A stretch of DNA of 48,024 nucleotides, taken from positions 1 to 48,024 of the forward strand of contig CAMDJM010000032.1 in the NCBI GenBank assembly GCA_945900785.1. The letters are read 5' to 3'. The notes beneath the pieces are model-generated. The model did not search any database, was not told where the DNA came from, and saw only the letters and a list, made by a program, of their open reading frames with translations. Position numbers and translations under genes: made by a program. Within the stretch, counting starts at the first letter, position 1, and each line of letters opens with the position of its first letter. Source of the stretch: Akkermansia muciniphila (GTDB lineage: Bacteria > Verrucomicrobiota > Verrucomicrobiia > Verrucomicrobiales > V1-33). Shown one piece after another: positions 6,324 to 16,039 of this stretch.

Positions 6324-9047
6324 TTATAGCAACTGCGCCATTTTTCGGGCTGTCTCCAGAGTATCAATGTCATCGGGCGTTTTATCGCGCCGGATGGCTT
6401 TGATGCGGGGAAAGCGGAGGGAGAGTCCGCTGTTATGCCGCTTGCTGGCCTGGATACTGTCAAAACCGATTTCCAGCACCAGATTCGGCACCACGGTGCG
6501 GCGGCGCTCATCCCCGGCCAGGGTATGCTCCTTGAAGTGCGCGGTCAGTTCCTCAATCTCCAGATCGGTCAGGCCGCTGTAGGCTTTGCCGATCACTTTC
6601 AACTCTCCACTGCGGGTGTCGCGCACGGCAAAGGTGTAGTCGCTCAGGACGTGGCTGCGTTTGCCATGGCCCTGCTCGGCGGCGACCACGACCACATCCA
6701 GGCTGAGGGAACTGGTCTTCAATTTCAGCCAGGATTTGCCGCGCCGGCCGGCGGCGTAGGGGCTGTCAGGATCCTTCGCGATCAGGCCCTCGTTGCCCCG
6801 GGCTTTGGAAGCATTGAAAGCTGCCTGCACGGTTTCCGGCGAGTTGGCATGGATGACTTCCAGCCTCTCAAAACCGGGCGGCAGGCGGAGTTCCTCGAGG
6901 AGGCGGCGGCGCTCGCGCAGGGGTTCCTGGAGCAGGGGGCGGCCTGCCAGCCATAGCAAATCAAAGATGACAAACCGCAGGGGCACTTCCTGCGGCATGA
7001 AGAGGTCCGGTTCGCGCCGTCCGAGGCGTTTTTGGAGATCGAAAAAGTTCAGCCGCCGCCCCTCGGCCCAGGCGATGATCTCGCCATCCAGCACCACCTC
7101 CTGACTGAATTCCGCCGCCCGTGCCAGCACTTCGGAAAATTCGCCCGCCATCTCCCGCAGATCCCGCGAAAAGATAGCGGCACGGCCATGAGCCACATGC
7201 AGTTGGGCGCGGATGCCATCGTATTTATCCTCCAGCCAGACGGGGCCGCCGGCAGGGCTGTGCCGCTGCCAAACGGCGTCGGCGGAGTCTTCCGGACTGG
7301 CCAGCATCGCCCTCACCGGCTGGAAGGGGCGCATGGCAGTTTCGTGCACCGTCCCGGCCAGGGCACGCTGGGCGGTTTCCCCGAGATCGCCGCATAGCAT
7401 ATGCGCTTCCCTGACTGCTTCTGCGTCCACCTCGAAGGCGGCGGCGATGGCTTCCTCAAGGAGGCCTTCCTTCAAGCCGAGGCGGGTATCGCCAGTGAGG
7501 ATTTTCACTACGTATTGGGCGCTCAGCGGTGGCAGGCTGCGGAAGGCCGCAGTGAGCAGGGCCGACTTCCGCGAGGGGCCTTTGGCGAGGCGGATGCGGT
7601 CGAAAAGTGCCTGCACCTCCTGCAGGGTCCAAGGGGCTGGCGGGGGCGTGGCTGCGCCGGCCTCCAGTCCTTGTGACATAACCAAAAACGCGGTCCGGCC
7701 GGCGTCTGCCTGGGCGTTCGAGATTTCCTTGTAGCGCACGCGGTTCATGCCGGTGGCTTCCAGCAGAGCGAGGCGGATGATGGCCCAGCCGGTGCCCATG
7801 GCCTGCAGTTGCTCGCGGCTGGCAGCGGGTTTGCCGGCCAGAAAACGCACCGCCACCGCCAGGGCCGTTGGATCTGTCAGGCTCTGGAACCAGGCTGCCA
7901 GCAGCTCCGTTTTTTTCAGGCGTCCGGAGGCTGCGGCCACGGATTCGCCAGTGGCACAAAAGGCCGCAAACGAGTCCGGGGCTTCCGGCACGGTGGGGGT
8001 GGTGGAAGAGTTAGGAGCGCCGGGCCCGGCCACGTCTGGCCCGCCGGGTGGGACCATGGCCAGGCCCAGTTCCATCTGGTCGGTGCCGGCCAGCGACCAC
8101 GCATTCCAGCCGCGTTCCCGCAGGTCCCGCGCGAATTCCGCGCTGTTTCCGTGGGTGGTTAGAATGGTGTCCGGTTTCACGAGGACGGGCAGCTCCAGCA
8201 ATTCCGCGTAGTCCGCATGATCGCTCAGGGGAAAGGCTTCATCCACCTGGTAGGAAAAGCGGGCTCCGGCGTTGATGGCCCAGCCACTAACCATCGCGGC
8301 CACCTTGTGCTTTACCTTCCGCAGGAGGGTGGATTTGATGGTCTGCGGCGGGAAGACCAGCACGCGGCCCGGCGCCTCCCCCGAAAATTTTTCCCAGTCT
8401 GGCAAGGTGATGCCCAGAGCCTCATAGGCAGCATTCATCCCGGCCACCTGCGGATGCACCGCGATCCTGAAACCGCCGCCTGCCAATACCGCCTGGATTT
8501 CCTGGGCCTTCCCCAGGGAGTAGCCCAGCAGCACCGGCGTCTCCCCATGGTCGAGGGCGTCCTGACACCAGCGGTGGATGGTGCTGCGGACCTGCTCCAG
8601 CGGCGGAAAGCGATAGTGCCGCTGCCCAAAGGTGCATTCCATGATCAGCGTATCCGCCGGGAGAGGACGCGCCGGCTCCGCCGTCAGGCCATGGCGCAGC
8701 TTGAAATCCCCGGTGTAGAGCAGCGTGGCCCCATCGCCCAGTCGGGTCAGATGGATCATGGCACTGCCAAGCACGTGGCCTGCCGGGGTCAGCACCAGCC
8801 GGTGCCCGGCGTGGTCCCATGGCTCATCCCATGCCAGGGCGATCATCTCCCCCTTGAAGCCAAAGCGCTCTTTTAACAGATAGGCGGTAGGTTTCGAACA
8901 GATCATTTTCTGATGTCCCGCGACATGATCCGCGTGGGCATGGGAGACAAAGGAAAGGCCCTGGCCACGGTGGGCGTCCAGCCACAATCCGGCTTCTGGC
9001 AGGAGGATGCTGCCCTTGATGAATTGAACAGGGATGGGGGTTTTCAG
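6324..9047 (-). CDS. Fused ligase-associated MBL exonuclease and ATP-dependent DNA ligase
   Basis: Two DNA-repair enzymes in one chain. Counting from TTG 8987, residues ~1-310 are a metallo-beta-lactamase/beta-CASP exonuclease: HAHADH (16-21), AGHVLGSAMI, YTGDFK, PLSDHADY and a late THG. Residues ~325-345 form a Pro/Thr-rich linker. Residues ~355-887 are an ATP-dependent ligase with an N-terminal helical domain, motif I EDKYDGIR (nucleophile Lys588), VLDGEIIAW, FVIFDLLWL, NEGLIAKDPDSPY, SWLKLK and an OB domain. TTG 8987 cuts off the conserved FIKGSILLPEAGL strand, which is in frame upstream. I place the start at CTG 9047 (MKTPIPVQF...), which has no obvious Shine-Dalgarno. Bacterial homologues are normally two adjacent genes. 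Confidence 0.9.
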   Translation of the reverse strand: MKTPIPVQFIKGSILLPEAGLWLDAHRGQGLSFVSHAHADHVAGHQKMICSKPTAYLLKERFGFKGEMIALAWDEPWDHAGHRLVLTPAGHVLGSAMIHLTRLGDGATLLYTGDFKLRHGLTAEPARPLPADTLIMECTFGQRHYRFPPLEQVRSTIHRWCQDALDHGETPVLLGYSLGKAQEIQAVLAGGGFRIAVHPQVAGMNAAYEALGITLPDWEKFSGEAPGRVLVFPPQTIKSTLLRKVKHKVAAMVSGWAINAGARFSYQVDEAFPLSDHADYAELLELPVLVKPDTILTTHGNSAEFARDLRERGWNAWSLAGTDQMELGLAMVPPGGPDVAGPGAPNSSTTPTVPEAPDSFAAFCATGESVAAASGRLKKTELLAAWFQSLTDPTALAVAVRFLAGKPAASREQLQAMGTGWAIIRLALLEATGMNRVRYKEISNAQADAGRTAFLVMSQGLEAGAATPPPAPWTLQEVQALFDRIRLAKGPSRKSALLTAAFRSLPPLSAQYVVKILTGDTRLGLKEGLLEEAIAAAFEVDAEAVREAHMLCGDLGETAQRALAGTVHETAMRPFQPVRAMLASPEDSADAVWQRHSPAGGPVWLEDKYDGIRAQLHVAHGRAAIFSRDLREMAGEFSEVLARAAEFSQEVVLDGEIIAWAEGRRLNFFDLQKRLGRREPDLFMPQEVPLRFVIFDLLWLAGRPLLQEPLRERRRLLEELRLPPGFERLEVIHANSPETVQAAFNASKARGNEGLIAKDPDSPYAAGRRGKSWLKLKTSSLSLDVVVVAAEQGHGKRSHVLSDYTFAVRDTRSGELKVIGKAYSGLTDLEIEELTAHFKEHTLAGDERRRTVVPNLVLEIGFDSIQASKRHNSGLSLRFPRIKAIRRDKTPDDIDTLETARKMAQLL

Positions 9048-9140
9048 AGGGAATGAGGGAATGTTGGCCGGATACCCTGATCTTACGTATCGCGCTGTGA
9101 AAACAAACCGGAGTTCCTCCTTTGTTTTTGCGCCGGATGG

Positions 9141-10955
9141 CTAATGGGCCGGGGTGGCAGGCAACGGAGTCGTCCTGATCAGGCTGCGCCATTCTTCATC
9201 GGTGAGGGGAAACGGAATGCGCTGATATTGGCTCAGGTCCACCGTCTGGCTGTGCTGCACCGGTTCAGTATTCCGGCTGGTTTTCAGATGGTATTCCGTT
9301 GGCCCCAGCAGGGAATGCGGTTGCTTCAGCTTGGCCAGCGCGGTGGTGCCGGGAGCATTCTTCAGGGAGGCGGTATTGTGGCTGGGGAGCAGCGGTCTAA
9401 AAGGCCCCCGGGATTGGGACAGTTTGCTGATAATTCCCGTGCCCCGGGAGCCGTCCCAGGCTTGGGCGTAACGGGAAAACCCACCGATGACCGGTTCCGC
9501 CTGGCCTTCGTGCTGGCTGTAGTAATCCTGAAACAGCCATCCCAGATAGCCAAAGGTCGCCATCCCCACCCGGTTGGCAGGCAGTTTTCCGCTCCGCAGG
9601 GACTGTTCATAGAGGGTGATCAGGGCTGCTGCATTATTCTGCTGGGCCGTCAAAAGCACCATGCTGACGGAATGCCAAAGGCCGGCGAGGACGGACGTCA
9701 GGACAAAAGCCAGTTTGCCAGGGTTCCGGAACCAACGGGCGGCCGGACTTTTCACGTCAGCCGGCCTCCAAGGTGCTGCGAAAGCCGGAAATCCAGCCGC
9801 GATCCCAAAGCAAAGGCTGTCGTAATAATAATACTCAAACCGCCCGCCATACATGGCGACGAGCAGGATGGAGCCCAGGGCGGCGCAGGATGGGGCTATT
9901 TTTGGACGCTGGCCTGCCATTCCCAGAGCCACGCCCAGCAAAGCTCCCAGGGCAGGAAAGGCGAACGAACTCCAAACTCCATAATACGCATCGTGGGAAT
10001 TGCTGCTGAACCTGTGGAAAGCCCACGCTCCAGCCGCCCCGGCCAGACCTAACGCCACTGACGCTGCCATGCGGTGCCGCACCGCGCCCCCTTCCCCTGG
10101 TGCCATCCATGGCCAGCGGATCAGACTGGCCGTGGCCCACCCAGCCAGCCAAACCAGCCCCCCGAGGCCCAGAGGCATGAGGTGAAAAGCATTCCACCAG
10201 GAACCCCCGAGGCTGCCGACGATCAATTTCTGGGCCGGGGTAGGATTCATGAACCCCTTGAGAAAAAGGAAGATTCCTCCCGCAAGGGCGAGCATGGAAA
10301 GCAGGCGGCGGACCGGCCGGTTGGTGGCCCAAAAACGGCGCGCATGCCAGCCCTCCTGGAGCAGCTCCCAGCCTGGCAGGGCCAGCCAGACAATGGCACT
10401 CTGCCGTGATGCCAAGGCCACTCCCCAGGGCAGAAGAAACCAGAACCAGCGCCGTTGGTCTGCCAGCAAAAGACACCACCACAGGCAGGCAATATAGAGC
10501 GCGACTCCGGTGAACATGAGGAACATGAATAGCACCGCAGGCATCAGCAGGATCAGGACGGCACTGCTGCAGGCCGGGAGACCCCGGATGCCCTGACGTT
10601 GGAGGAACAGCACCAGTGCCAGGCCTGCCAGACCCGCCGCTCCTGACAACTGCAGATGGATCGCCAGGGTGAAGCTGCCGGTGAGGTGAAAGATCAGCGC
10701 CGAAAGGCCAGTGGCCGAAGCAGCCCATGGTGTCAGCCAATCGTCCGTCCAGGGCCGGCCCTTCTGAATGGTCTCCACCACAGACCGCAGATACCAAAAA
10801 TCGTCATCCAGTGTGACCACCATGCCGGGCAGGATGACCTGGACCGCCAGCGCCATGACGCTCATCGCAACCAAGGCCGGCCAGTATTGGAAAAGGTTGG
10901 AGGGGGAGGGAAATCGGGGCACGCCCCTTTCAATCCATAGGCTCCTTGCCCGCAC
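9141..10955 (-). CDS. GT-C fold multi-pass membrane glycosyltransferase-like protein
   Basis: A 604-aa integral membrane protein with about ten predicted helices and a hydrophilic C-terminal tail of ~150 residues. After the first helix, VVTLDDDFWYLRSVV puts an acidic cluster in the first outer loop, where GT-C enzymes (PMT/ArnT-like) hold catalytic Asp. GRPWTDDWLTPW follows. It therefore probably moves a sugar from a polyprenyl-phosphate carrier on the outer face of the membrane (family inference). The GTG start at 10955 adds a short basic lead; internal ATGs near residues 31 and 34 are alternatives. Substrate unknown. Confidence 0.7.
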   Translation of the reverse strand: MRARSLWIERGVPRFPSPSNLFQYWPALVAMSVMALAVQVILPGMVVTLDDDFWYLRSVVETIQKGRPWTDDWLTPWAASATGLSALIFHLTGSFTLAIHLQLSGAAGLAGLALVLFLQRQGIRGLPACSSAVLILLMPAVLFMFLMFTGVALYIACLWWCLLLADQRRWFWFLLPWGVALASRQSAIVWLALPGWELLQEGWHARRFWATNRPVRRLLSMLALAGGIFLFLKGFMNPTPAQKLIVGSLGGSWWNAFHLMPLGLGGLVWLAGWATASLIRWPWMAPGEGGAVRHRMAASVALGLAGAAGAWAFHRFSSNSHDAYYGVWSSFAFPALGALLGVALGMAGQRPKIAPSCAALGSILLVAMYGGRFEYYYYDSLCFGIAAGFPAFAAPWRPADVKSPAARWFRNPGKLAFVLTSVLAGLWHSVSMVLLTAQQNNAAALITLYEQSLRSGKLPANRVGMATFGYLGWLFQDYYSQHEGQAEPVIGGFSRYAQAWDGSRGTGIISKLSQSRGPFRPLLPSHNTASLKNAPGTTALAKLKQPHSLLGPTEYHLKTSRNTEPVQHSQTVDLSQYQRIPFPLTDEEWRSLIRTTPLPATPAH

Positions 10956-11090
10956 AAGGCAGGAATGTCATATCCCTCCGGGCGGGCCCAACGCGGATTT
11001 CCGGTTTTGGAAAACCAGAACGGGCCCGGCATTGTTACGGTTCAGAGCATCCATTCACTGGCAGTTTAACCCATGAGCCAGCGTCCGTGG

Positions 11091-12272
11091 CTATTTCTTC
11101 TTTTCGTTCCAGCCAGCTTTTTCGATGAGGTCAGCCAAGGCGGCTTCCTCAGGCAGGGCTGCGGCGAGGATTTTTTTGGTGGAGCAATAGCGAAGGGCGG
11201 ACCAGACCTTGCGGATCTCATCTTTTTGGGCTTCCAGTTTTTCTGTGCTCAGGTCCTTCACCGAAGCGAAAAAGGCTGCCGACATCTGGGTGGTCCCGGC
11301 GAGGGTGGCGGCATCCGGAGCGTAAACGAGGGATTCCATCAGCTTCAGCATCTTCATGGTGCCCTGCTGTTTGGCGGCATCGGCGCGGAGGCTGGCGGCG
11401 AGGGATTCGCGTTTGGCCCTGGTGGCCTCTGGACTCATGTGGCTGACGTCCCCGCCTTCGATGGCACGGGCTGGAAGCGGGCGATACCAGATGTTCCGGT
11501 AGCGCACCGGGTTGCCGTGGTCCTGGAGCTGGAGCGGACCTTTGTCAGGAAAAGCTTTGTTGGAGGAGCGGCGCATGTGGCCGCCCCCGCCTTCGAGCGG
11601 GGTATGGTCCTGCACCAGCACGCCATTCACAAAAACGGTGAGGGAACCGGAATCCAGCATGGTGCCGTCCTTGAATACGGGGCGGCGGAAGACGATATCG
11701 TAGACCTGCCAGGCACCGGGGGCCTGGAGGGGATTGGCCATGGGAGGATTGACGCCGTAGACGGAGCCGGCGAAGCCGTCGGCGTAGGTGGGGTTGTTGT
11801 AGTTGTCCAGCACCTGGACTTCCACTTTGCCCATGGGGAAGATGCCGCTGTTGCCGCGGCCCTGACTGCTGCCTTCGACCTTGGCAGGTGCCGACCACTC
11901 CACGTGCAACTGGCAATCGCCCCATTCCTGCCGGGTGCGGGTGTAGCCGGAGCCGGGCACGCATTGGAAGCTGCCATCCACCACCACCCACTTGGTCGGC
12001 TGGTCGGGAGCTTTGTCAGAAGCCCAGTTTTTCAGGGATGCTGCGGTGCCATCAAAGAGCACGATCGCATCGGAAGGAGGCTGGCCTGGCTTTTCCTGGC
12101 TGCTGAAGGTGCCGGGCTCGACGCGGGCGGGCTGCGGGCGGTTGTCATCATGGATCGCCCAAGGGTGGGTTTCGTCCGGTGGGTCTGCGTAGAATGGGGC
12201 AGCGGAGGAAAACGGGGCAGTGGAGGCGAGGACGAAGCCTGACCAAACGATGGAACGGGTGAAGTGACGCAT
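11091..12272 (-). CDS. Secreted DUF1080 (3-keto-disaccharide hydrolase-like) protein
   Basis: DUF1080 proteins have a concanavalin-like jelly-roll fold. Characterised members act on 3-keto-glycosides, the products of Gfo/Idh-type glycoside oxidation. This 393-aa protein has an N-terminal Sec signal (MRHFTRSIVWSGFVLAST...SSA), then IVLFDGTAASLKNW (domain start), the GRGNSGIFPMGKVEVQVLDNY core with the family's GNSG, and QLQDHGNPVRYRNIWYRPL near the end. The ~110-residue helical C-terminus (from about 280) is outside the usual domain and unassigned. Plausible functional partner of the Gfo/Idh gene at 22351, though not adjacent. Activity not provable from sequence. Confidence 0.88.
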   Translation of the reverse strand: MRHFTRSIVWSGFVLASTAPFSSAAPFYADPPDETHPWAIHDDNRPQPARVEPGTFSSQEKPGQPPSDAIVLFDGTAASLKNWASDKAPDQPTKWVVVDGSFQCVPGSGYTRTRQEWGDCQLHVEWSAPAKVEGSSQGRGNSGIFPMGKVEVQVLDNYNNPTYADGFAGSVYGVNPPMANPLQAPGAWQVYDIVFRRPVFKDGTMLDSGSLTVFVNGVLVQDHTPLEGGGGHMRRSSNKAFPDKGPLQLQDHGNPVRYRNIWYRPLPARAIEGGDVSHMSPEATRAKRESLAASLRADAAKQQGTMKMLKLMESLVYAPDAATLAGTTQMSAAFFASVKDLSTEKLEAQKDEIRKVWSALRYCSTKKILAAALPEEAALADLIEKAGWNEKKK

Positions 12273-12330
12273 GGGAGTGCACTTTTACGCGGCCCGCCGG
12301 AGGATTCAATCAGCGGATTGCCGCTACGGA

Positions 12331-13170
12331 TCAGCCCCCCCGGTGGGTAGAGGCCAGGCCAAAAAGTTTTAACACTTCCTCCACGAAGCCCCGGTGCCGG
12401 GCGGGCACCGCTGCACGCCAGCGGTTCAGATAGTCCGCCAGGGTATCACCTTCCCGGGAGGGGGCGCTGTTCAGCCAGGAAATGGCTTCCCAGGAATCCG
12501 GGCTGCCTTCCAGCAGGGCCAGCAGCGGCAGGGCCATGGCCCCATTCAGGGGGCGCTCGCGCGGGGTGTTTTCGAGGGTTTTGCGGTGCTTCCGGTAAAA
12601 ATCCCCAAGGTGTCCTTCGCCGATCCGGCTGCGGCTATCCATGACTTCCTCCGCGTAACGACGGAATTCCGGCGCGTAGTTGCGCCAGGCTTCCACCGGC
12701 GGCTGGGCCTGCCAGGCATCCGTCAGGCGGCGCAGGACAAAGAGGGAAGCCACCTCACACAAGGTCTCCTCAAACCAGCGGTTCCGGTTCAGCGCATCCT
12801 CACGGAAGCCGCTCAGGATATGGCAAAATTCGTGGGAAAACTGATAGGTATACTGGCACCACAGGTAGTCCTGGGTGTCCAGCTTCATTACGATCTCGCC
12901 CATGATGTTCCTTTGATAGTGAACAATGGGTCCCTCGCGCCCGCGCACCACGACAAAGGGCTCGAGGCGGGCGTTGGGGAAGTATTTCCACAGCAGGGCT
13001 GCAGCGGATTTCAGCACCGGTCCAATCTCCCCGACCCCGGCGGTGCCCCAGCCATCGGTGGCGATGCGGAAGCGCAGATCCTCCAGCGCGGCGGCCCGGA
13101 CTCCGGGCACAGCAGCGCCCACCAGGGCCACTGCCCCCTGCAGGATAAAACGGCGGCGCGATCCTTTCAT
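12331..13170 (-). CDS. Exported protein with HExxH metallopeptidase-like motif
   Basis: A 279-aa protein of unrecognised family. The start at ATG 13170 overlaps the upstream stop as ATGA and gives MKGSRRRFILQGAVALVG, a Tat-like RRRFI signal ending near VRA; the longer GTG frame to 13212 is less likely. FSHEFCHILSGF holds an HExxH zinc motif. About 20 residues later RWFEETLCEVAS supplies a glutamate in the right region for a gluzincin third ligand. A zinc peptidase is the best guess. Coupling to the CE15-type esterase suggests both act on the same extracellular material. Confidence 0.72.
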   Translation of the reverse strand: MKGSRRRFILQGAVALVGAAVPGVRAAALEDLRFRIATDGWGTAGVGEIGPVLKSAAALLWKYFPNARLEPFVVVRGREGPIVHYQRNIMGEIVMKLDTQDYLWCQYTYQFSHEFCHILSGFREDALNRNRWFEETLCEVASLFVLRRLTDAWQAQPPVEAWRNYAPEFRRYAEEVMDSRSRIGEGHLGDFYRKHRKTLENTPRERPLNGAMALPLLALLEGSPDSWEAISWLNSAPSREGDTLADYLNRWRAAVPARHRGFVEEVLKLFGLASTHRGG

Positions 13171-14438
13171 TTTCCCCAACGGCTCCTGGCGAAACTCATC
13201 CAGCGCTCCCAATCCTGGTCTGTCACATCATGTTTGCCCGGGCGCTGCCAGTGCGCCGGATTCCCTTGGGAAATGGCGGAATTCTCCCGCTTCCAGTGGG
13301 CCTCCAGGCCTTTCTCCCCCAGCAGCACAAAAGCAGGCGAAGCGGCACGGGCGGCGAGAAACTCCCCCTCCGGGTCTGCCCACAGGTCTTCCTCCGCACT
13401 GCCCACCAGCAGCCCCCGGGGTGCCACCAGGGCCAGCAACTGATGCTGATCAAACGGCATGTCAGGCTCCCGTCCTTTCCATTGATGATAGTTGGAGCAA
13501 AACCAGTGAGGGAAGTTTGTATTGATGCCTCCCACGTTTTCGCCGAAGAAGCGCTTGCTCAATGCCGCTCCGCCGCAACCGCTGTTGTTGGAAATCACCA
13601 GGGAAAACCGCTCATCCTGCGCCCCGGCCCAGACGGCGGCTTTGCCCAGGCGGGAGTGCCCATGCAGGCCCACGCGGGCCGCATCACACCAGGGCTCCCG
13701 CACCAGATAGTCCATCCCCACGCGCAGGCCCCAGGCCCAGGCCGCGAGACTGCCCCAGGTGGTGCCACCGCGCCTGGCTTCGATCTCAGGAAACAAGGCA
13801 TGCACGCCATTTTGGAAGCCATCATCGTAATCCGGATCGATGTCCTCATACCAGGCGGTCGCGGTGCCATACCCATGGGCCAGCACGGCCTCGATTTGCC
13901 AGCGGCTGGCTTCAGAACCGCGTTCAGCGGGCTTGAGCGGTTTCAGGCGGGGTTTGCCGCTGGAAGCCGGGGCCGGACGCGGCAGGGCAATCGCTGCATC
14001 AGCGGACACGGTGTGATTCCCATTGAAATTCAATCCCCAGAAAAAGGGCACCGGCCCGGAAGCCGTGGCTGGCACATACATCAGCACATCCATCGCGGGC
14101 CCTTCCTTCCGGCCGGAAAAGAACACTCTAACTTGTTTTCGCAAAGCCTTGCCCTCCAGCGCGGGGGTCGCTTCTTCCAGCACTGCAAAGGCCAGCGGCG
14201 GGCGGGCGGGGGCCTGGCCATACATTTCCTGTTCAAATAGGGCGAGCAGTTCCGGCCGGCGCTTCCACCGCCAATCGTCCTTACTGGTCACCGCCTTTCC
14301 GTCTGCCGCCTTTAGGAGTTCCGGTAAAACGAAAGGCGGCACCTGGGCCTCGTCCATGTTGCTGGGCCAGGGGGAAGGCGCTGCTGCCATCGAAGTCATC
14401 AGGGTTGCCGCCATTATGAGAAAAATTCCACGCATCAT
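13167..14438 (-). CDS. CE15-type glucuronoyl esterase / acetylxylan esterase-like hydrolase
   Basis: A secreted alpha/beta hydrolase resembling CE15 glucuronoyl esterases, which cleave ester links between glucuronoxylan and lignin. From the tandem ATGs at 14438 (423 aa) a signal peptide (MMRGIFLIMAATLMTS...AAA) is followed by a LALFEQEMYGQAP block, FFWGLNFNGNHTV oxyanion region, GLHGHSRLGKAAVWAGA nucleophile elbow (Ser within GHSRLGK), ISNNSGCGGAALS, NFPHWFCSNYHQW and a late PGKHDVT with the likely catalytic His. In canonical CE15 an ESGxGG Glu is the acid; here the position reads NNSGCGG, so another residue must serve. A longer frame reaches 14489 without support. Confidence 0.82.
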   Translation of the reverse strand: MMRGIFLIMAATLMTSMAAAPSPWPSNMDEAQVPPFVLPELLKAADGKAVTSKDDWRWKRRPELLALFEQEMYGQAPARPPLAFAVLEEATPALEGKALRKQVRVFFSGRKEGPAMDVLMYVPATASGPVPFFWGLNFNGNHTVSADAAIALPRPAPASSGKPRLKPLKPAERGSEASRWQIEAVLAHGYGTATAWYEDIDPDYDDGFQNGVHALFPEIEARRGGTTWGSLAAWAWGLRVGMDYLVREPWCDAARVGLHGHSRLGKAAVWAGAQDERFSLVISNNSGCGGAALSKRFFGENVGGINTNFPHWFCSNYHQWKGREPDMPFDQHQLLALVAPRGLLVGSAEEDLWADPEGEFLAARAASPAFVLLGEKGLEAHWKRENSAISQGNPAHWQRPGKHDVTDQDWERWMSFARSRWGK

Positions 14439-14514
14439 TATCCCTGAAACGTAGCCGGTCCCGCCGCTCTGTCCAGACGCGCGTGACATTCCCTGCCCCG
14501 CGCGCCGGCCGGTT

Positions 14515-15882
14515 TCAGCTCAGGGGAATCTTTTCGCCCGGCAAGGGGATCAGCACTTCACAATCCGGCAGGGCCATGCTGAGGGTCTTCGCCATCCAAT
14601 CCAGGGCTGGGCCATCGCCGTGCACCAGGAGGATTTTCCGGGGGCTCAGCTTGATGGCGTATTCCACCAGATCCCGGCGCGGCGCATGACCGCTGAAGTC
14701 GAAGCGGGCGACCTCACAATTCAGCTCCACCGGCGGATGGGCATTGGAAAGCTTCACGGCAGCTCCGGGCTGGGACGCCAGGATGGCTCCGGCGGGGCTG
14801 TCAGGATCCGCATAGCCGACAAAGCAGAGCGCGTTCTTCGGCTGGGTGATAAAGTGGTGGGCCAGATCATTGCTCACGGTGTATTCCGACATCATGCCAC
14901 TGCTGACGGCGTAGATGCGGCCGGCCTGACATTTCGTGACCCGCTCGCCTTTTTTGGATTTCACCAGACCATTCATGGATTCCAGCAGGCGGAACCCGCC
15001 ATGGAACCGGCGCACTTCGCTGGCGTGTTTATCCACAATCTGCGTCATCTTACTGCTGAGGCCGCCAATGTGCACGGGGATGTTGGCCTTGATCTTGCCC
15101 TGCCCTTTCAGCAGATGGAGCATCATCAGGATCTCCTGGGTCTTGCCCAGGGCGAAGACGGGAATGAGCACGCTGCCCCCCCGCTCCATGGTGCGGGAGA
15201 TCACCTCCGCCAAACGGTCGGCCTCCGCCGCGCGGCTGTAGCCGGGATCCCGCTCCACAGCTCCACGGGTGCTTTCCAGGATAAGCACATCCACATGCTC
15301 CTCGGGGAAATCCGCCCCTTTTAAAATCGTCTGGTCCTCAAACTGCACATCGCCCGAGTAAAAAACCTTTAGTCCATCAATGTCCAGCAACGCCCCTACA
15401 CTGCCCGGCAGGTGTCCGGCATCATAAAACTCCGCCTTCACACCGGTATCACCCACTTGAAATGGCGTGCCATTGCGGCGCGTCAGGAAGCGTTTGGTCA
15501 GGGTATCCAGCTCGCGGTGGGTGAAAAGCGGATACTCCTTGATCCCATCCTGCTCCCGTTGGGAGGTCATGACATTCACCGAATTGTGCAGCAGGGCATC
15601 CGCGAACTCCGCCGTCACCGGCGACATGTAGGCAGGCGCTTTCGGATTCCGCCGCATCATGATCGGCAGCGAGCCAACGTGATCCAGGTGGGAATGGGTT
15701 AGAATGACCGCATCCAGGGTGCCATCCTCCAGCAGGGAAAAATCCGGAATTGCATCGAAGGCTTTTTCCTTCGGGTGCATCCCGGAATCCAGCGCGATAC
15801 GCGCCATGCCGGTATCCAGCACATAACAATTTGAACCGATCTCGGCGCGTCGCGTCAGCGACTGAAAAGTAATCTCTCGCAT
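14515..15882 (-). CDS. MBL-fold/beta-CASP RNA-processing exonuclease-like protein
   Basis: A 455-aa member of the CPSF73/RNase J-like beta-CASP group, zinc-dependent nucleases acting mostly on RNA. The metal motifs are intact: THSHLDHVG (His63-His68), AGHLPGSVGALL, YSGDVQ, and FSGHAPRRDLV (motif B/C His) near 400. The beta-CASP insert includes VLIPVFALGKTQEILMML, and CFVGYADPDSPAG precedes the last motifs. A strong ILLVHGDGPALDWMAKTL segment ends the domain. Start ATG 15882. It is monocistronic or heads the esterase cluster downstream (26 bp to the longest esterase frame). Exact substrate unknown. Confidence 0.9.
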   Translation of the reverse strand: MREITFQSLTRRAEIGSNCYVLDTGMARIALDSGMHPKEKAFDAIPDFSLLEDGTLDAVILTHSHLDHVGSLPIMMRRNPKAPAYMSPVTAEFADALLHNSVNVMTSQREQDGIKEYPLFTHRELDTLTKRFLTRRNGTPFQVGDTGVKAEFYDAGHLPGSVGALLDIDGLKVFYSGDVQFEDQTILKGADFPEEHVDVLILESTRGAVERDPGYSRAAEADRLAEVISRTMERGGSVLIPVFALGKTQEILMMLHLLKGQGKIKANIPVHIGGLSSKMTQIVDKHASEVRRFHGGFRLLESMNGLVKSKKGERVTKCQAGRIYAVSSGMMSEYTVSNDLAHHFITQPKNALCFVGYADPDSPAGAILASQPGAAVKLSNAHPPVELNCEVARFDFSGHAPRRDLVEYAIKLSPRKILLVHGDGPALDWMAKTLSMALPDCEVLIPLPGEKIPLS

Positions 15883-16039
15883 AATAATTTGAACCGGGCC
15901 CCGCTAATCTATACACCGCGGCCCAAAGGGGAACACGGTCCCTACCCCCCGCCCCGGCCTGGTGCCAGGGAAAAGATGCACCATATCCGGCACCACCCCC
16001 GCCGCTCAAAACGAGCCATTTCCAGCCGCCTCCAGCGAT

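Noticed and set aside
9104..9123. TTG 9106 with a strong AGGAGG as the exonuclease-ligase start
   Set aside because: The Shine-Dalgarno and spacing are excellent, but the frame reaches a TAA within 8 codons and is out of phase with the ligase gene.
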